From Bacillota bacterium (GTDB lineage Bacteria; Bacillota; UBA4882; UBA8346), in contig JAEYRN010000088.1 of the NCBI GenBank assembly GCA_023435565.1, forward strand, positions 10,973 through 74,972: 64,000 nt of DNA, written 5' to 3'. The notes beneath the pieces were generated by a model, which saw nothing but the letters and a program-made list of their open reading frames with translations, was not told the DNA's origin and made no database searches. Positions 41,603 to 50,222 of this stretch are shown here, piece after piece (position 1 is the first letter of the stretch; each line of letters opens with the position of its first letter). Made by a program: the position numbers and the translations under genes.

Positions 41603-43360
41603 TTAAAATTTTTCCCAACTGTCACCGATAAAATCTTTTTGAACAGTCGGCGCTGGTTTTGGTTCAAGTACTGCTGCTTCTATCGGTTGATGGCTAATCT
41701 TTTTTTGAGGAAGACTTTGAGATACTTGAAAACGGTTTACAATACGATTAAGATTACCCGATTCCGTGCTCAGCATCATACTGGAAGCCGCCATTTCTTC
41801 AACCATTGCCGCGTTTTGTTGGGTCACTTGATTAAGTTGTTCAATAGAAACTTGAATTTGCTCTCCCGCAGACGCTTGCTCTTTCATAGTCGACGCTACA
41901 TTAGTAATTTCCATAACGGTTTTTTTAGTATTCTCAACAATTTGGTTGAGTAGTTCAGCGGATTGCCGTACCAGGGAATTACCGCGGTCAACCCGTTCAG
42001 CGCTTTCTCTAATTAAACTTTCGACCTCTTTTGACAATTCACTGGTTCTTCCCGCCAGATTTCGAACTTCAGCCGCGACTACCGCAAAACCGCGGCCATG
42101 ATCTCCGGCACGGGCAGCTTCAACTGCTGCGTTCAAAGCCAGCAAATTTGTTTGAAAGGCGATATCATTGACAACCCGGATAATATCTCCAATCTTTTGA
42201 CTACTGGTAGAAATCTGTTCCATGGCCTTTAATGTTTCCTGGACCGAATCTTGTCCGGCATTGACCGCGTCCAGGGTTGAACGGGACAGTTGGTTTGCAT
42301 GTTCGGAGTTGGAAGTTGTTACTTGAATTGATGAATTTACTTCCTCAATAGTCGCTGCAACTTCCTCCAAAGTAGAAGCTTGCTCCTGTGTACGACGGGA
42401 TAAATCCTGGTTACCTACGGCAATTTCTTCAGCAGTCTCTTCCACTTGAGCCGCGGAATAAAGTACTTGAGTGATTATCTCGGCAAGGTTTTCTCCCATC
42501 TTACTTAGCTCCTGGGCCAACTCTCCGATTTCGTCCTTGTTTGAAACTTTTATCAATCCGGTAAAGTCTCCGGTAGCGATCTGTTTAATATTCTTAACAA
42601 CCGAGTTAATAGGTTTTGATATTTGTACGGATATGTAGAGATGAATAAAGACTAAAACGATTATAATCGTGATCGCGCCAACTAATAAAGCCAATACAGC
42701 TTTTTGAGCCTGGTCTTTGCTAAAAATATTGCCAATCGCCATTCTTATAGACTCAATCGAGGGGAGATATTCACCGGTTCCAATCAGTACTTCCGCTTCG
42801 CCAATCTTTAATGGCGCCACATAGGATACTTTCTGTTCTTGCTTTTGGGTAGCCGGATTTAACCAAATATATGATACAAAGCCTCCACCTTTTTTTGCGG
42901 TTGCGACGAATTCCTGAATCGGCTTTTTCCCGTTAGGGTCGGTCAGATCCCATAAATTCTTACCTTCCTGGACTTTGTTTTCCGGCGCGACCAACCGAAC
43001 TCCATTATATTGGTAAGCAAAGAAATAGCCACTTTCTCCATATCGAATGTTATCCAGTTCAACTTTAACAAGCTTTAATGCTTCCGATTCCTCAATCGCT
43101 TGTTCCTTATATTTCCCTTGAATAGAGCTTATAGTTGATTCAACAATGAATCTTAACCTGTTATGAACTTCATCAATTATTATTTTATTGTAGGCCTTTT
43201 CGGAAGCGATTCGCACTCCGTTAACTGAAAAATAATAACCTCCCAATAAAACACTTGCCGTTATTATAATCCCGAAAAATATCAAAGCCAACAGCTTAAA
43301 CTTTAAACTGCGCGATTTTGTTTTTTGGGGCATCTTTTCCATCCCTTTCATATATTCCAA
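41603..43360 (-). CDS. methyl-accepting chemotaxis protein with single Cache sensor
   Basis: A 585-aa receptor: membrane helix at about 27-48, an outside sCache_2 sensor (50-200, GESGYFFAYQYNG and GKNLWDLTDPNGKKPI), a second helix at about 217-239, HAMP (ISKPINSVVKNIKQIATGDFTG), and the signalling domain with the hairpin tip DIAFQTNLLALNAAVEAARA. The C terminus carries PAPTVQKDF. Start alternatives at 43333 (MPQKTKS) and 43360 both keep the sensor. sCache_2 often senses small organic acids; the ligand here is unknown. It is paired with cheW. Confidence 0.93.
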   Translation of the reverse strand: MEYMKGMEKMPQKTKSRSLKFKLLALIFFGIIITASVLLGGYYFSVNGVRIASEKAYNKIIIDEVHNRLRFIVESTISSIQGKYKEQAIEESEALKLVKVELDNIRYGESGYFFAYQYNGVRLVAPENKVQEGKNLWDLTDPNGKKPIQEFVATAKKGGGFVSYIWLNPATQKQEQKVSYVAPLKIGEAEVLIGTGEYLPSIESIRMAIGNIFSKDQAQKAVLALLVGAITIIIVLVFIHLYISVQISKPINSVVKNIKQIATGDFTGLIKVSNKDEIGELAQELSKMGENLAEIITQVLYSAAQVEETAEEIAVGNQDLSRRTQEQASTLEEVAATIEEVNSSIQVTTSNSEHANQLSRSTLDAVNAGQDSVQETLKAMEQISTSSQKIGDIIRVVNDIAFQTNLLALNAAVEAARAGDHGRGFAVVAAEVRNLAGRTSELSKEVESLIRESAERVDRGNSLVRQSAELLNQIVENTKKTVMEITNVASTMKEQASAGEQIQVSIEQLNQVTQQNAAMVEEMAASSMMLSTESGNLNRIVNRFQVSQSLPQKKISHQPIEAAVLEPKPAPTVQKDFIGDSWEKF

Positions 43361-43491
43361 TCTTTAATTAATGTTCTATCCTATAAAATCGACCAATTGA
43401 CAATATTTCTTAAATGGTTTTTATTGAATTTTCAAGAATAAAAATAGAAACTTGGAAAAAAGGGTTTGTAGTAACTCATTATTGGTTTTAT

Positions 43492-43521
43492 TTGACAGCC
43501 ATATTAATTGTTATATATAAT
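43492..43521 (+). promoter_or_regulatory. consensus sigma-A promoter for the Phd-Uma2 fusion gene
   Basis: TTGACA at 43492-43497 and TATAAT at 43516-43521 with an 18-base spacer, both hexamers perfect, 62 bases before ATG 43583. Confidence 0.75.
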
Positions 43522-43582
43522 TAAAATTAGCTAAAAAAAATAGTTGGCTACTTGCTATTTGCTTGTTTGGAGGTATAATCCC

Positions 43583-44308
43583 ATGAAAATAACATCCACC
43601 GAAGCTCAAAATAATTTCGGTCGCTATCTGAAACTGGCCCAGTTCGAAGAGATCATCGTCACCAAAAACGGAAAAAAAGCAGTGGTAATTAAACCTTATG
43701 AAAAACCGGAACAAAATTTTTCAATTGTAGCCGAAAAGGCTGAAGCATACGATTGGCGGAATGAAAAAATATCTTATGAGGACTTTCTTAAGCTTGTAGA
43801 GGAAAGCGAAAACCGCTATGAGTATATTGACGGGGAAGTCTACCTGCTTTCCTCCCCTTCTTTTGACCATCAGAGTATCGTTATGGAAATATCCAATGTG
43901 ATGTATAACTGGTTCAAGGGAAAGAAATGCCGTCCGTTGACGGCGCCCTTTGATGTCACTCTGTCTAAAGATGATCAAAAAAATGTCGTCCAACCGGATA
44001 TTATGGTGATTTGCGATACTGAAAACATTAACGAAAAAGGTAGATATACAGGTATCCCAACTTTGGTGGTTGAAGTTCTCTCCAATTCGACACGACAAAA
44101 AGATATGCTTAAAAAACTAAATTTATATTTCCTGAATGGTGTAAAGGAATACTGGATTGTCAACCCTTTACGTAATGAGGTTTATGTTTACTGCTTTGAA
44201 GAGCAAGATATTAAAGATTACCGGGTGTATAAGGGGGATGAAACGATACAATCACTAACTTTCGAGGGTTTGGAGATTCCCCTGGTGCGGATGTTTGAAG
44301 GGTTATAA
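43583..44308 (+). CDS. Phd/YefM antitoxin domain fused to Uma2-family nuclease
   Basis: A 241-aa protein. Residues 1-50 (MKITSTEAQNNFGRYLKLAQ and IIVTKNGKKAVVIKPYE) match the Phd/YefM DNA-binding antitoxin domain. Residues 65-241 (YEDFLKLVEESENRYEYIDGEV, LTAPFDVTL, VVQPDIMVICD, PTLVVEVLSNST, KLNLYFLNGVKEYWIV) match the Uma2/DUF820 PD-(D/E)xK fold, with the D...ExL-type core VQPDIM and VVEVLS. The usual Lys of ExK is replaced by Leu, as is common in this family. GGAGG precedes ATG 43583 and a perfect promoter lies upstream. The fusion suggests a self-regulated nuclease of TA-like type; cleavage is unproven. Confidence 0.82.
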   Translation: MKITSTEAQNNFGRYLKLAQFEEIIVTKNGKKAVVIKPYEKPEQNFSIVAEKAEAYDWRNEKISYEDFLKLVEESENRYEYIDGEVYLLSSPSFDHQSIVMEISNVMYNWFKGKKCRPLTAPFDVTLSKDDQKNVVQPDIMVICDTENINEKGRYTGIPTLVVEVLSNSTRQKDMLKKLNLYFLNGVKEYWIVNPLRNEVYVYCFEEQDIKDYRVYKGDETIQSLTFEGLEIPLVRMFEGL

Positions 44309-44438
44309 AACCAGAAAATAGAAGACAGAAGGTTCTAGCTAAAAGCCCTGACCTATATTTCATAGCTCTTAACAAGACTACAAGTCACACTCACTCTACT
44401 GTCTCCTGGTTTCTGGTTTCTGACAACTTCTCTCAAGA

Positions 44439-46130
44439 CTATTTCTTCCCCGCCCACGAATCCTTCAACCCGACGGTCCGGTTGAAAATCAGCCTTCCCG
44501 AAGCGCTGTCCTTATCAACACAAAAATATCCCTGCCTTAAAAACTGAAAACGTTCACCGGGAACCGCTTTAGCCAAACTGGGTTCCGCTTTACAGCCGGT
44601 AAGCGCCACCAAGGAATCCGGATTAATATTGGAATCAGGATTAGGTTCATCATCAAGAAATAGATAATCGTAAAGCCGCACTTCGACATCAATGGCATGA
44701 GCGGCCGAGACCCAATGAGATGTCCCTTTAACCTTACGCCCGTCATTGGTCCAACCGCCTCGGGAGGCCGGATCATAGGTGCAATGAAGCTCAATCACTT
44801 CTCCGGTGTGCTCGTCTTTGACTACAGACTCGCACTTGATGTAGTAGGCGTGTTTTAAACGGACTTCCCGACCGGGGGCCAATCGGAAAAAGCCTTTTGG
44901 CGGATTTTCAGCAAAATCTTCTTGTTCAATATAAATTACCTTTGAGAAAGGCACTTTACGTGTTCCCAAATCCGGATTCTCGGGGTTGATTTCCGCATCA
45001 AATTCCTCAACCTGATCTTCGGGGTAATTATCGATGATTACTTTTAAAGGCCGGAGCACTGTCATCACTCGGGCCGCCTTTAGATTTAAATCCTCCCGAA
45101 CACAGTGTTCCAATAATGCGATATGAACCAGACTGTTACTTTTAGCAACCCCAATCCGGTCACAAAAGTCCCGGATCGCCTCCGGAGTATAACCGCGCCG
45201 CCTGATTCCGGATATAGTCGGCATCCGCGGGTCATCCCAACCGTTGACCAACTTGTTTTTGACCAATTCCAACAATTTTCTCTTACTCATCATCGTATGA
45301 GTAAGGTTAAGCCTTGCAAATTCAATCTGTTGGGGATGATTATCAATTGAGATATTATCAAGGACCCAATCATAAAGAGGACGGTGGTCCTCAAACTCCA
45401 AAGTACAGATGGAGTGAGTTATCCCTTCTATAGCGTCGGAAATTGGATGAGCATAATCATACATCGGGTAAATACACCATTTATCTCCGGTACGGTGATG
45501 GGAAGCCCTTAGAATCCGGTATATTACAGGGTCGCGCATATTAATATTCGGAGATGCCATATCGATTTTAGCCCGTAATGTCCGGGTTCCGTCCGGGAAT
45601 TCACCGGCCCGCATCCGTCGAAATAAATCCAAATTCTCGGCAATTGAACGGTCTCGATAAGGACTCTCTTTTCCCGGCTCGGTCAAAGTCCCCCGGTATT
45701 CTTTCATTGCTTGCGGATCAAGGTCGCAAACATAAGCTTTTCCTTTATTAATCAATTCCTCGGCATATTGATACAATTTCTCATAATAATCGGAGGCATA
45801 GAATAAACGCTCGTTCCAATCAAACCCGAGCCAACGGATATCTTCTTGGATCGATTCTACATACTCGGTGTCTTCTTTGGATGGATTAGTATCGTCAAAA
45901 CGAAGATTGCATAAGCCCCCATTTTTAGCAGCTATTCCAAAGTCAAGACAGATCGCCTTGGCATGTCCGATATGCAAATAACCATTGGGCTCAGGAGGAA
46001 AACGGGTATGAACCCGCCCGCCATGTTTTCCGGTTTGCTGGTCTCCGTTAATAATCTCCTGAATAAAATTGACAGGTTCTTGATTTAAACCGGTTTCTCC
46101 CTGCTCTTTAATAAGATCTGTCTTTTCCAT
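44439..46130 (-). CDS. glnS: glutaminyl-tRNA synthetase
   Basis: Charges tRNA-Gln directly. The 563-aa class I enzyme has RFPPEPNGYLHIGHAKA with HIGH at 53-56, RFDDTNPSKEDTEYVE, the MMSKRKL signature near 266, WDDPRMPTISG, and the two C-terminal anticodon-binding beta barrels. The PPEPNG block marks GlnRS rather than GluRS (which has xxPTGxxH). ATG 46130 is chosen after GGGGGAAGAG. Most Bacillota use GluRS plus GatCAB, so the gene was probably acquired by transfer. It is monocistronic. Confidence 0.95.
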   Translation of the reverse strand: MEKTDLIKEQGETGLNQEPVNFIQEIINGDQQTGKHGGRVHTRFPPEPNGYLHIGHAKAICLDFGIAAKNGGLCNLRFDDTNPSKEDTEYVESIQEDIRWLGFDWNERLFYASDYYEKLYQYAEELINKGKAYVCDLDPQAMKEYRGTLTEPGKESPYRDRSIAENLDLFRRMRAGEFPDGTRTLRAKIDMASPNINMRDPVIYRILRASHHRTGDKWCIYPMYDYAHPISDAIEGITHSICTLEFEDHRPLYDWVLDNISIDNHPQQIEFARLNLTHTMMSKRKLLELVKNKLVNGWDDPRMPTISGIRRRGYTPEAIRDFCDRIGVAKSNSLVHIALLEHCVREDLNLKAARVMTVLRPLKVIIDNYPEDQVEEFDAEINPENPDLGTRKVPFSKVIYIEQEDFAENPPKGFFRLAPGREVRLKHAYYIKCESVVKDEHTGEVIELHCTYDPASRGGWTNDGRKVKGTSHWVSAAHAIDVEVRLYDYLFLDDEPNPDSNINPDSLVALTGCKAEPSLAKAVPGERFQFLRQGYFCVDKDSASGRLIFNRTVGLKDSWAGKK

Positions 46131-46286
46131 TAAACTCTTCCCCCTAAAGCAACGCACATCATTTTATTTTCCTTATATTATAAGCTTAATTCCTTCAAAA
46201 TTGCAATCATTTAAGTCTAACCTATTAATTTTTTAACGACATTTCTATAAATAGATTAGTTAGTGCAATATAAAGATCCAGATATA

Positions 46287-48497
46287 TTAAAATATTTTAC
46301 CAATCTTAATGTTGAAAAAGGGATTTTCTCCTTCCCCATAACTACCCCCAATAAACACCGGGCCAAAGACAGTCGAACTAAGTAAACCTACTGATAGGTC
46401 AGTCGTTAGTTCCAGATTAGACCAATCTTTAAAAACTCCGCCATGCTCCAACCAGACCCCTAAATAAACCTTACCGGTCATGGGAAATTTGCGCCAATAC
46501 TTAAGATAACCAATGTTTGTTAATAAATAGTTGTTGCCACGTAATTGATCGGTATAATAAGTACCTAAGCGTAAGGGGCCTCCCAGACAAAATTGTTGTA
46601 GAACGGGAGCAGTTTGATTAAATGAAGTACCTGCCGAAAATTGGGTTAGTACTGAATCTTCCCGTCCAACCGGATTGGTCCAGCTAATTTTGGTCTCCGC
46701 TTGTTTAAATGAATTCATTTCGGGCCCAGTATGGTAATCAGTAAAAGTAAACTGACAATATAAACCTTTACTATCCAGCATACCCCCATCGGCGCTGGAA
46801 TAGGTCCACTTAAAATTAGTTGCTCTAATGTCTCCTTCCAAATCGTCGGGTAGTTCTGCTCCAATTTTAGTCCGGGGATTTTGATAAGATAAGGAATAAC
46901 CCAAACGGGCTTCACAATATTTATTGAAGTTATACCCTAAGTCCAACTTTATACCGCCATTAAGTTCTTGATAATCAGTGACCTTAGTATTACCCTCATA
47001 AATGCAACTGTTAGTTTGGTTTATAGCCAATGATGGAGCAACAAACCATTTCTCAGGGAAGAATGGTTTATACAATTCGGAAAAAAACTTGAATTCAGTT
47101 CCAATACCAATGTCGGTTCGCAATTCCGAACCGGGACCGGCCAGGTTGAAGGAACTAAATCGACAAAGAGCATTTATATCCAAATAATCAGCCTTCATTC
47201 CGTCCACATTCAATAAAAAAGCAAAATTTAAAAATGGGGGACCGTACTTTTTTTCAACCGCAGTAATTAATAAAATTGGTAGCCCGTCTTCATTTAATTT
47301 ATACCCATAACGTAATCCTTCGTAAAGGCCGGACCCAAGGAGATCATTCAAATCACATTCAAGTTCCTCAAGATTAACCGGTTGGCCCAAGTGTTTGATT
47401 AGCTTTCTCTCAATGATTTTCTGATTAATATCGGATGTCCCAATAATCTCAATCCCAAGCAGTACCGGAGTTTTTTCAATCCGTTTCGATTGCCTTTGGC
47501 GATGATGTTTTGCCCAGGCGACTTCATCCAAAGCGTAGTTTTTAAGCAGCTCCCCTTTTTCCGCTGCTGCTTGATAACCTCGGTCAATAAACTTAACGAC
47601 TGCTTTCCAACTAATTGGAGTAAGCCCTTCCGGATTGGGGGTTATCACTAAGTCAGCCATTTTAGCCGAACGGCGGGTATTATCGATAGTTATCGTGTCA
47701 ACGGTATTTAATAAGATTTTATCCAGCCCGTTTATTTCACTATGATCTGTATAGTTAAATAAATCAACTGCGATTATATAATCCGCTCCCATTTTCTTAA
47801 CTACATCCGCCGGCAAATTGTTTAAAATACCACCATCTACCAATAAACAGTCCCGCCATTCTACCGGAGTAAAGACTCCCGGGATAGCCATTGTCGCCCT
47901 CATGGCTTCCGCTAAAGACCCATCGCCAATGGTGACGGACTTGGAATGCTTAATATCCGATGCTACACAACGAAAAGGAATCGGTAATTCATCAAATCCA
48001 TTGACCGTCGAGTAAGGATAGGTTAACCTGCTTAACAACAACCCAATTTCATGGACAGATAGCCCATTGGGAAGATTTAACGACCCGTCTTTAAAACCTA
48101 ATTCGGTTTTAATTGGGTAATCCATTCGGTCCTCTTTTCGCCTAAAATCTAATGTATCATACGGTGGAACCGGATTAAAAACACGCTCCCAAGGTATTTC
48201 ACTCATAAAGATTCCAATGGAATCCGGCCTCATCCCCATTGCATAACAGCCGCCAACCAAACCTCCCATGCTGGTACCGGCAACAAAATCCACAGGAATC
48301 CGGTGCTCTTCCAACCATTTGAGAACTCCAATGTGGGCTAGTCCCAAAGCACCTCCACCACCAAGCGCCAAACCAATTTTGGGTCGGGGCGTTTCCTCCG
48401 ATACGGCTTGGGCCGAACTTATGCAGGTTAATCCGATGGCAATAACTATCAAGTAAATGAATAATGGTCGATACTGATTTACCCTATTAAAAGCCAC
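46287..48497 (-). CDS. patatin-like phospholipase with POTRA and Omp85 barrel (type Vd-like)
   Basis: A 736-aa exported protein: signal peptide 1-31 (ending SSAQA), patatin domain (about 40-320) with the oxyanion loop LALGGGGALGLAHIG, nucleophile GTSMGG and the Asp of DGGILNN, a POTRA-like segment (about 350-430, VLLGIEIIGTSDINQKIIERK), then a Omp85-type beta barrel (about 440-736) ending in FNIKIGKIF with terminal Phe. This is the PlpD/type Vd layout, which needs an outer membrane. GTG 48497 is chosen: AAAGGGTG lies 6 bases upstream and gives an ideal signal peptide. Lipase activity is predicted, not shown. Confidence 0.88.
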   Translation of the reverse strand: MAFNRVNQYRPLFIYLIVIAIGLTCISSAQAVSEETPRPKIGLALGGGGALGLAHIGVLKWLEEHRIPVDFVAGTSMGGLVGGCYAMGMRPDSIGIFMSEIPWERVFNPVPPYDTLDFRRKEDRMDYPIKTELGFKDGSLNLPNGLSVHEIGLLLSRLTYPYSTVNGFDELPIPFRCVASDIKHSKSVTIGDGSLAEAMRATMAIPGVFTPVEWRDCLLVDGGILNNLPADVVKKMGADYIIAVDLFNYTDHSEINGLDKILLNTVDTITIDNTRRSAKMADLVITPNPEGLTPISWKAVVKFIDRGYQAAAEKGELLKNYALDEVAWAKHHRQRQSKRIEKTPVLLGIEIIGTSDINQKIIERKLIKHLGQPVNLEELECDLNDLLGSGLYEGLRYGYKLNEDGLPILLITAVEKKYGPPFLNFAFLLNVDGMKADYLDINALCRFSSFNLAGPGSELRTDIGIGTEFKFFSELYKPFFPEKWFVAPSLAINQTNSCIYEGNTKVTDYQELNGGIKLDLGYNFNKYCEARLGYSLSYQNPRTKIGAELPDDLEGDIRATNFKWTYSSADGGMLDSKGLYCQFTFTDYHTGPEMNSFKQAETKISWTNPVGREDSVLTQFSAGTSFNQTAPVLQQFCLGGPLRLGTYYTDQLRGNNYLLTNIGYLKYWRKFPMTGKVYLGVWLEHGGVFKDWSNLELTTDLSVGLLSSTVFGPVFIGGSYGEGENPFFNIKIGKIF

Positions 48498-48615
48498 AAA
48501 CGACACCCTTTCAATCAAACTTAGTTCATTATCAGTTAAAATTGTTGCTTTTGTTATATCATTCGTCATTCAAGCTGCCATCCTAAAGTTAAATATGGAT
48601 GAAATTCAACCTACA

Positions 48616-48649
48616 TAAAAAAGTCATGGAGCATAAAGCTACATGACTT
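48616..48649 (-). terminator. intrinsic terminator of the tlpA-ccdA operon
   Basis: Minus-strand AAGTCATG (48649-48642) pairs with CATGACTT (48628-48621), with an inner AGC/GCT pair, followed by UUUUUU (48622-48617). It lies 35 bases downstream of ccdA. Confidence 0.75.
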
Positions 48650-48683
48650 GGAAAAGCATTTCCGAAAAGAATTTTATTATCTT

Positions 48684-49439
48684 TCATTCCAAAGGTTGCA
48701 AAAAGCCTTCCGGGCTCCAGCCCCCTGTAATTCGAATTAACCAACTGCTTATTACCGTTAGGCCGCCGGTTATCAGCAAAACACCCATTAAAATTAATAA
48801 TAAACCGGATGCCCATTGAAAATACTTTAGATAAGGTTTAATTCGATTAAGACCGCTACTAATTTTCTGAAAACCTAGGGCTAATAAGAAAAAAGGCGTT
48901 CCCAACCCCAGAGAATAAACTCCTAGTAATAGTAGGGCTTGTCCCGGTTCTCCTTGGTTTCCGGCAAGCGCTAAAATTGATCCTAATACAGGACCTACAC
49001 AGGGCGTCCATCCCAAAGCAAAAGCCAAACCCGCCAAGAATGCACCTAAAGATCCACTCGAAGAGCTCGAAGAGTTTGAATTATTAACAAAACGTCGTTC
49101 CCGATAAAGTAAGGGTATCTTTATCCAACCGGCTTGATGTAGCCCTAAAATAATTACTACCAACCCACTCACTCTAGCTAACCAATTTCGGTTCGCTCGC
49201 AATAGTCCACCAAGAAATGAACTACCGATCCCGAGAATAGTAAAAATAATTGTGAATCCCAGGATAAAAGCTATGGTCCCCTTTAACACCTTTTGCTTTG
49301 GAAATTCCCCTGATTGAAGATTAGTTAAGGATATCCCTGATACAATCGCCAAATAACCAGGTGCTACCGGAAGAATACAAGGTGATAGAAAAGAAAGGGC
49401 ACCGCCGATAAATGCAATCCAAATCATCAATGGTTCCAT
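48684..49439 (-). CDS. ccdA: CcdA-type thiol-disulfide membrane transporter
   Basis: A 251-aa protein with six membrane helices that passes reducing equivalents from cytoplasmic thioredoxin to outside thiol proteins. It has the family blocks IGGALSFLSPCILPVAPGYL (first redox Cys) and LAGLAFALGWTPCVGPVLG (second redox Cys). A Ser-rich cytoplasmic loop (NSNSSSSSSG) lies between helices 3 and 4. It is downstream of the TlpA-like gene by 23 bases, so the pair forms a complete reducing path. Roles include cytochrome c maturation or sporulation disulfide control. Confidence 0.92.
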   Translation of the reverse strand: MEPLMIWIAFIGGALSFLSPCILPVAPGYLAIVSGISLTNLQSGEFPKQKVLKGTIAFILGFTIIFTILGIGSSFLGGLLRANRNWLARVSGLVVIILGLHQAGWIKIPLLYRERRFVNNSNSSSSSSGSLGAFLAGLAFALGWTPCVGPVLGSILALAGNQGEPGQALLLLGVYSLGLGTPFFLLALGFQKISSGLNRIKPYLKYFQWASGLLLILMGVLLITGGLTVISSWLIRITGGWSPEGFLQPLE

Positions 49440-49462
49440 TTATTGCTCCTTAAATTATTATA

Positions 49463-49990
49463 TTAATCTTTAATTAACTTCCGATAGATTGATTCCATCC
49501 GCGAAAGGTTGAGTGAACCTTCTATTTTTTCCCTTATTACACCTGAATCATCAATAAAGAAAGTAGTGGGGATGGCATAAATTTGGTAGACTTGAGCCAC
49601 CTTACCACTTTGGTCAAGCAAGACCGGAAAATTCATTCCGGCTTTTTGAACAAAACTACTAACCTGTTTGGGTTCTTCCTGAATGTTCACTGCCACTAGC
49701 GCCACTCTTTCCGATTGATATTTCTCGGCAAACTCGACAAACTCGGGAATTTCAGCACGGCAAGGCGGGCACCAGGTTGCCCAAAAATTAAGGATCGTCA
49801 CTTTATTCTTACCAATGACTGACTTCAAATCCAGCTTATCTCCTTCAATACTTTTTAAGCTAAAGTCCGGAGCGGGCCGACCTATTTGAGGAGCCGCTTT
49901 CTGGGAACCGGGGCTAACCGAAAAGCCAACTGAAACCAATATTCCTGTCATAACTATTGCTATACCGATTATCCAAAAAGTTTTTTTCAT
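49463..49990 (-). CDS. TlpA/ResA-like membrane-anchored thiol-disulfide oxidoreductase
   Basis: A 175-aa protein: N-terminal membrane anchor (5-25), then a thioredoxin fold facing outside with FWATWCPPCRAEIPEF (CxxC near 74-77), ALVAVNIQEE and a cis-Pro YAIPTTFFID. It is kept reduced by CcdA, encoded next. ResA-like proteins reduce apocytochrome c or thiols on spore cortex enzymes. Its promoter carries a CsoR-like palindrome, suggesting control by copper or sulfide stress, which is unusual for this gene pair. Confidence 0.92.
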   Translation of the reverse strand: MKKTFWIIGIAIVMTGILVSVGFSVSPGSQKAAPQIGRPAPDFSLKSIEGDKLDLKSVIGKNKVTILNFWATWCPPCRAEIPEFVEFAEKYQSERVALVAVNIQEEPKQVSSFVQKAGMNFPVLLDQSGKVAQVYQIYAIPTTFFIDDSGVIREKIEGSLNLSRMESIYRKLIKD

Positions 49991-50057
49991 CTCATCCCCG
50001 CCTTTTTTTATTTAAATATCATAATTCATAACGAAACTCGAGTAGTTAAATTCCAAA

Positions 50058-50103
50058 TATACCCCACAGGGTATAGTATAATAAAATAATTGAAAATTGT
50101 CAA
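50058..50103 (-). promoter_or_regulatory. tlpA-ccdA promoter with CsoR/CstR-like operator
   Basis: Minus-strand TTGACA (50103-50098), 17-base spacer, TATACT (50080-50075), overlapping by one base the dyad TATACCCCACAGGGTATA (50058-50075): 7-bp perfect arms around a 4-base centre. This matches the ATACCC-N4-GGGTAT sites bound by CsoR-family repressors. Confidence 0.72.
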
Positions 50104-50174
50104 CTTTCTAGAACAATGATAATGATGAAATTTTGTATTAATTCTCAAACCCAATTAGCCGGTGCGATTGAAAG

Positions 50175-50210
50175 GTAAAAAAATAAAATCCCAGTCTTTT
50201 TAACTGGGAT
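50175..50210 (-). terminator. intrinsic terminator of the nadK-argR-recN transcript
   Basis: Minus-strand ATCCCAGT (50210-50203) pairs with ACTGGGAT (50196-50189), 6-base loop, followed by UUUUAUUUUUUU. It lies 13 bases downstream of recN. Confidence 0.8.
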
Positions 50211-50222
50211 AATAATTATCAT

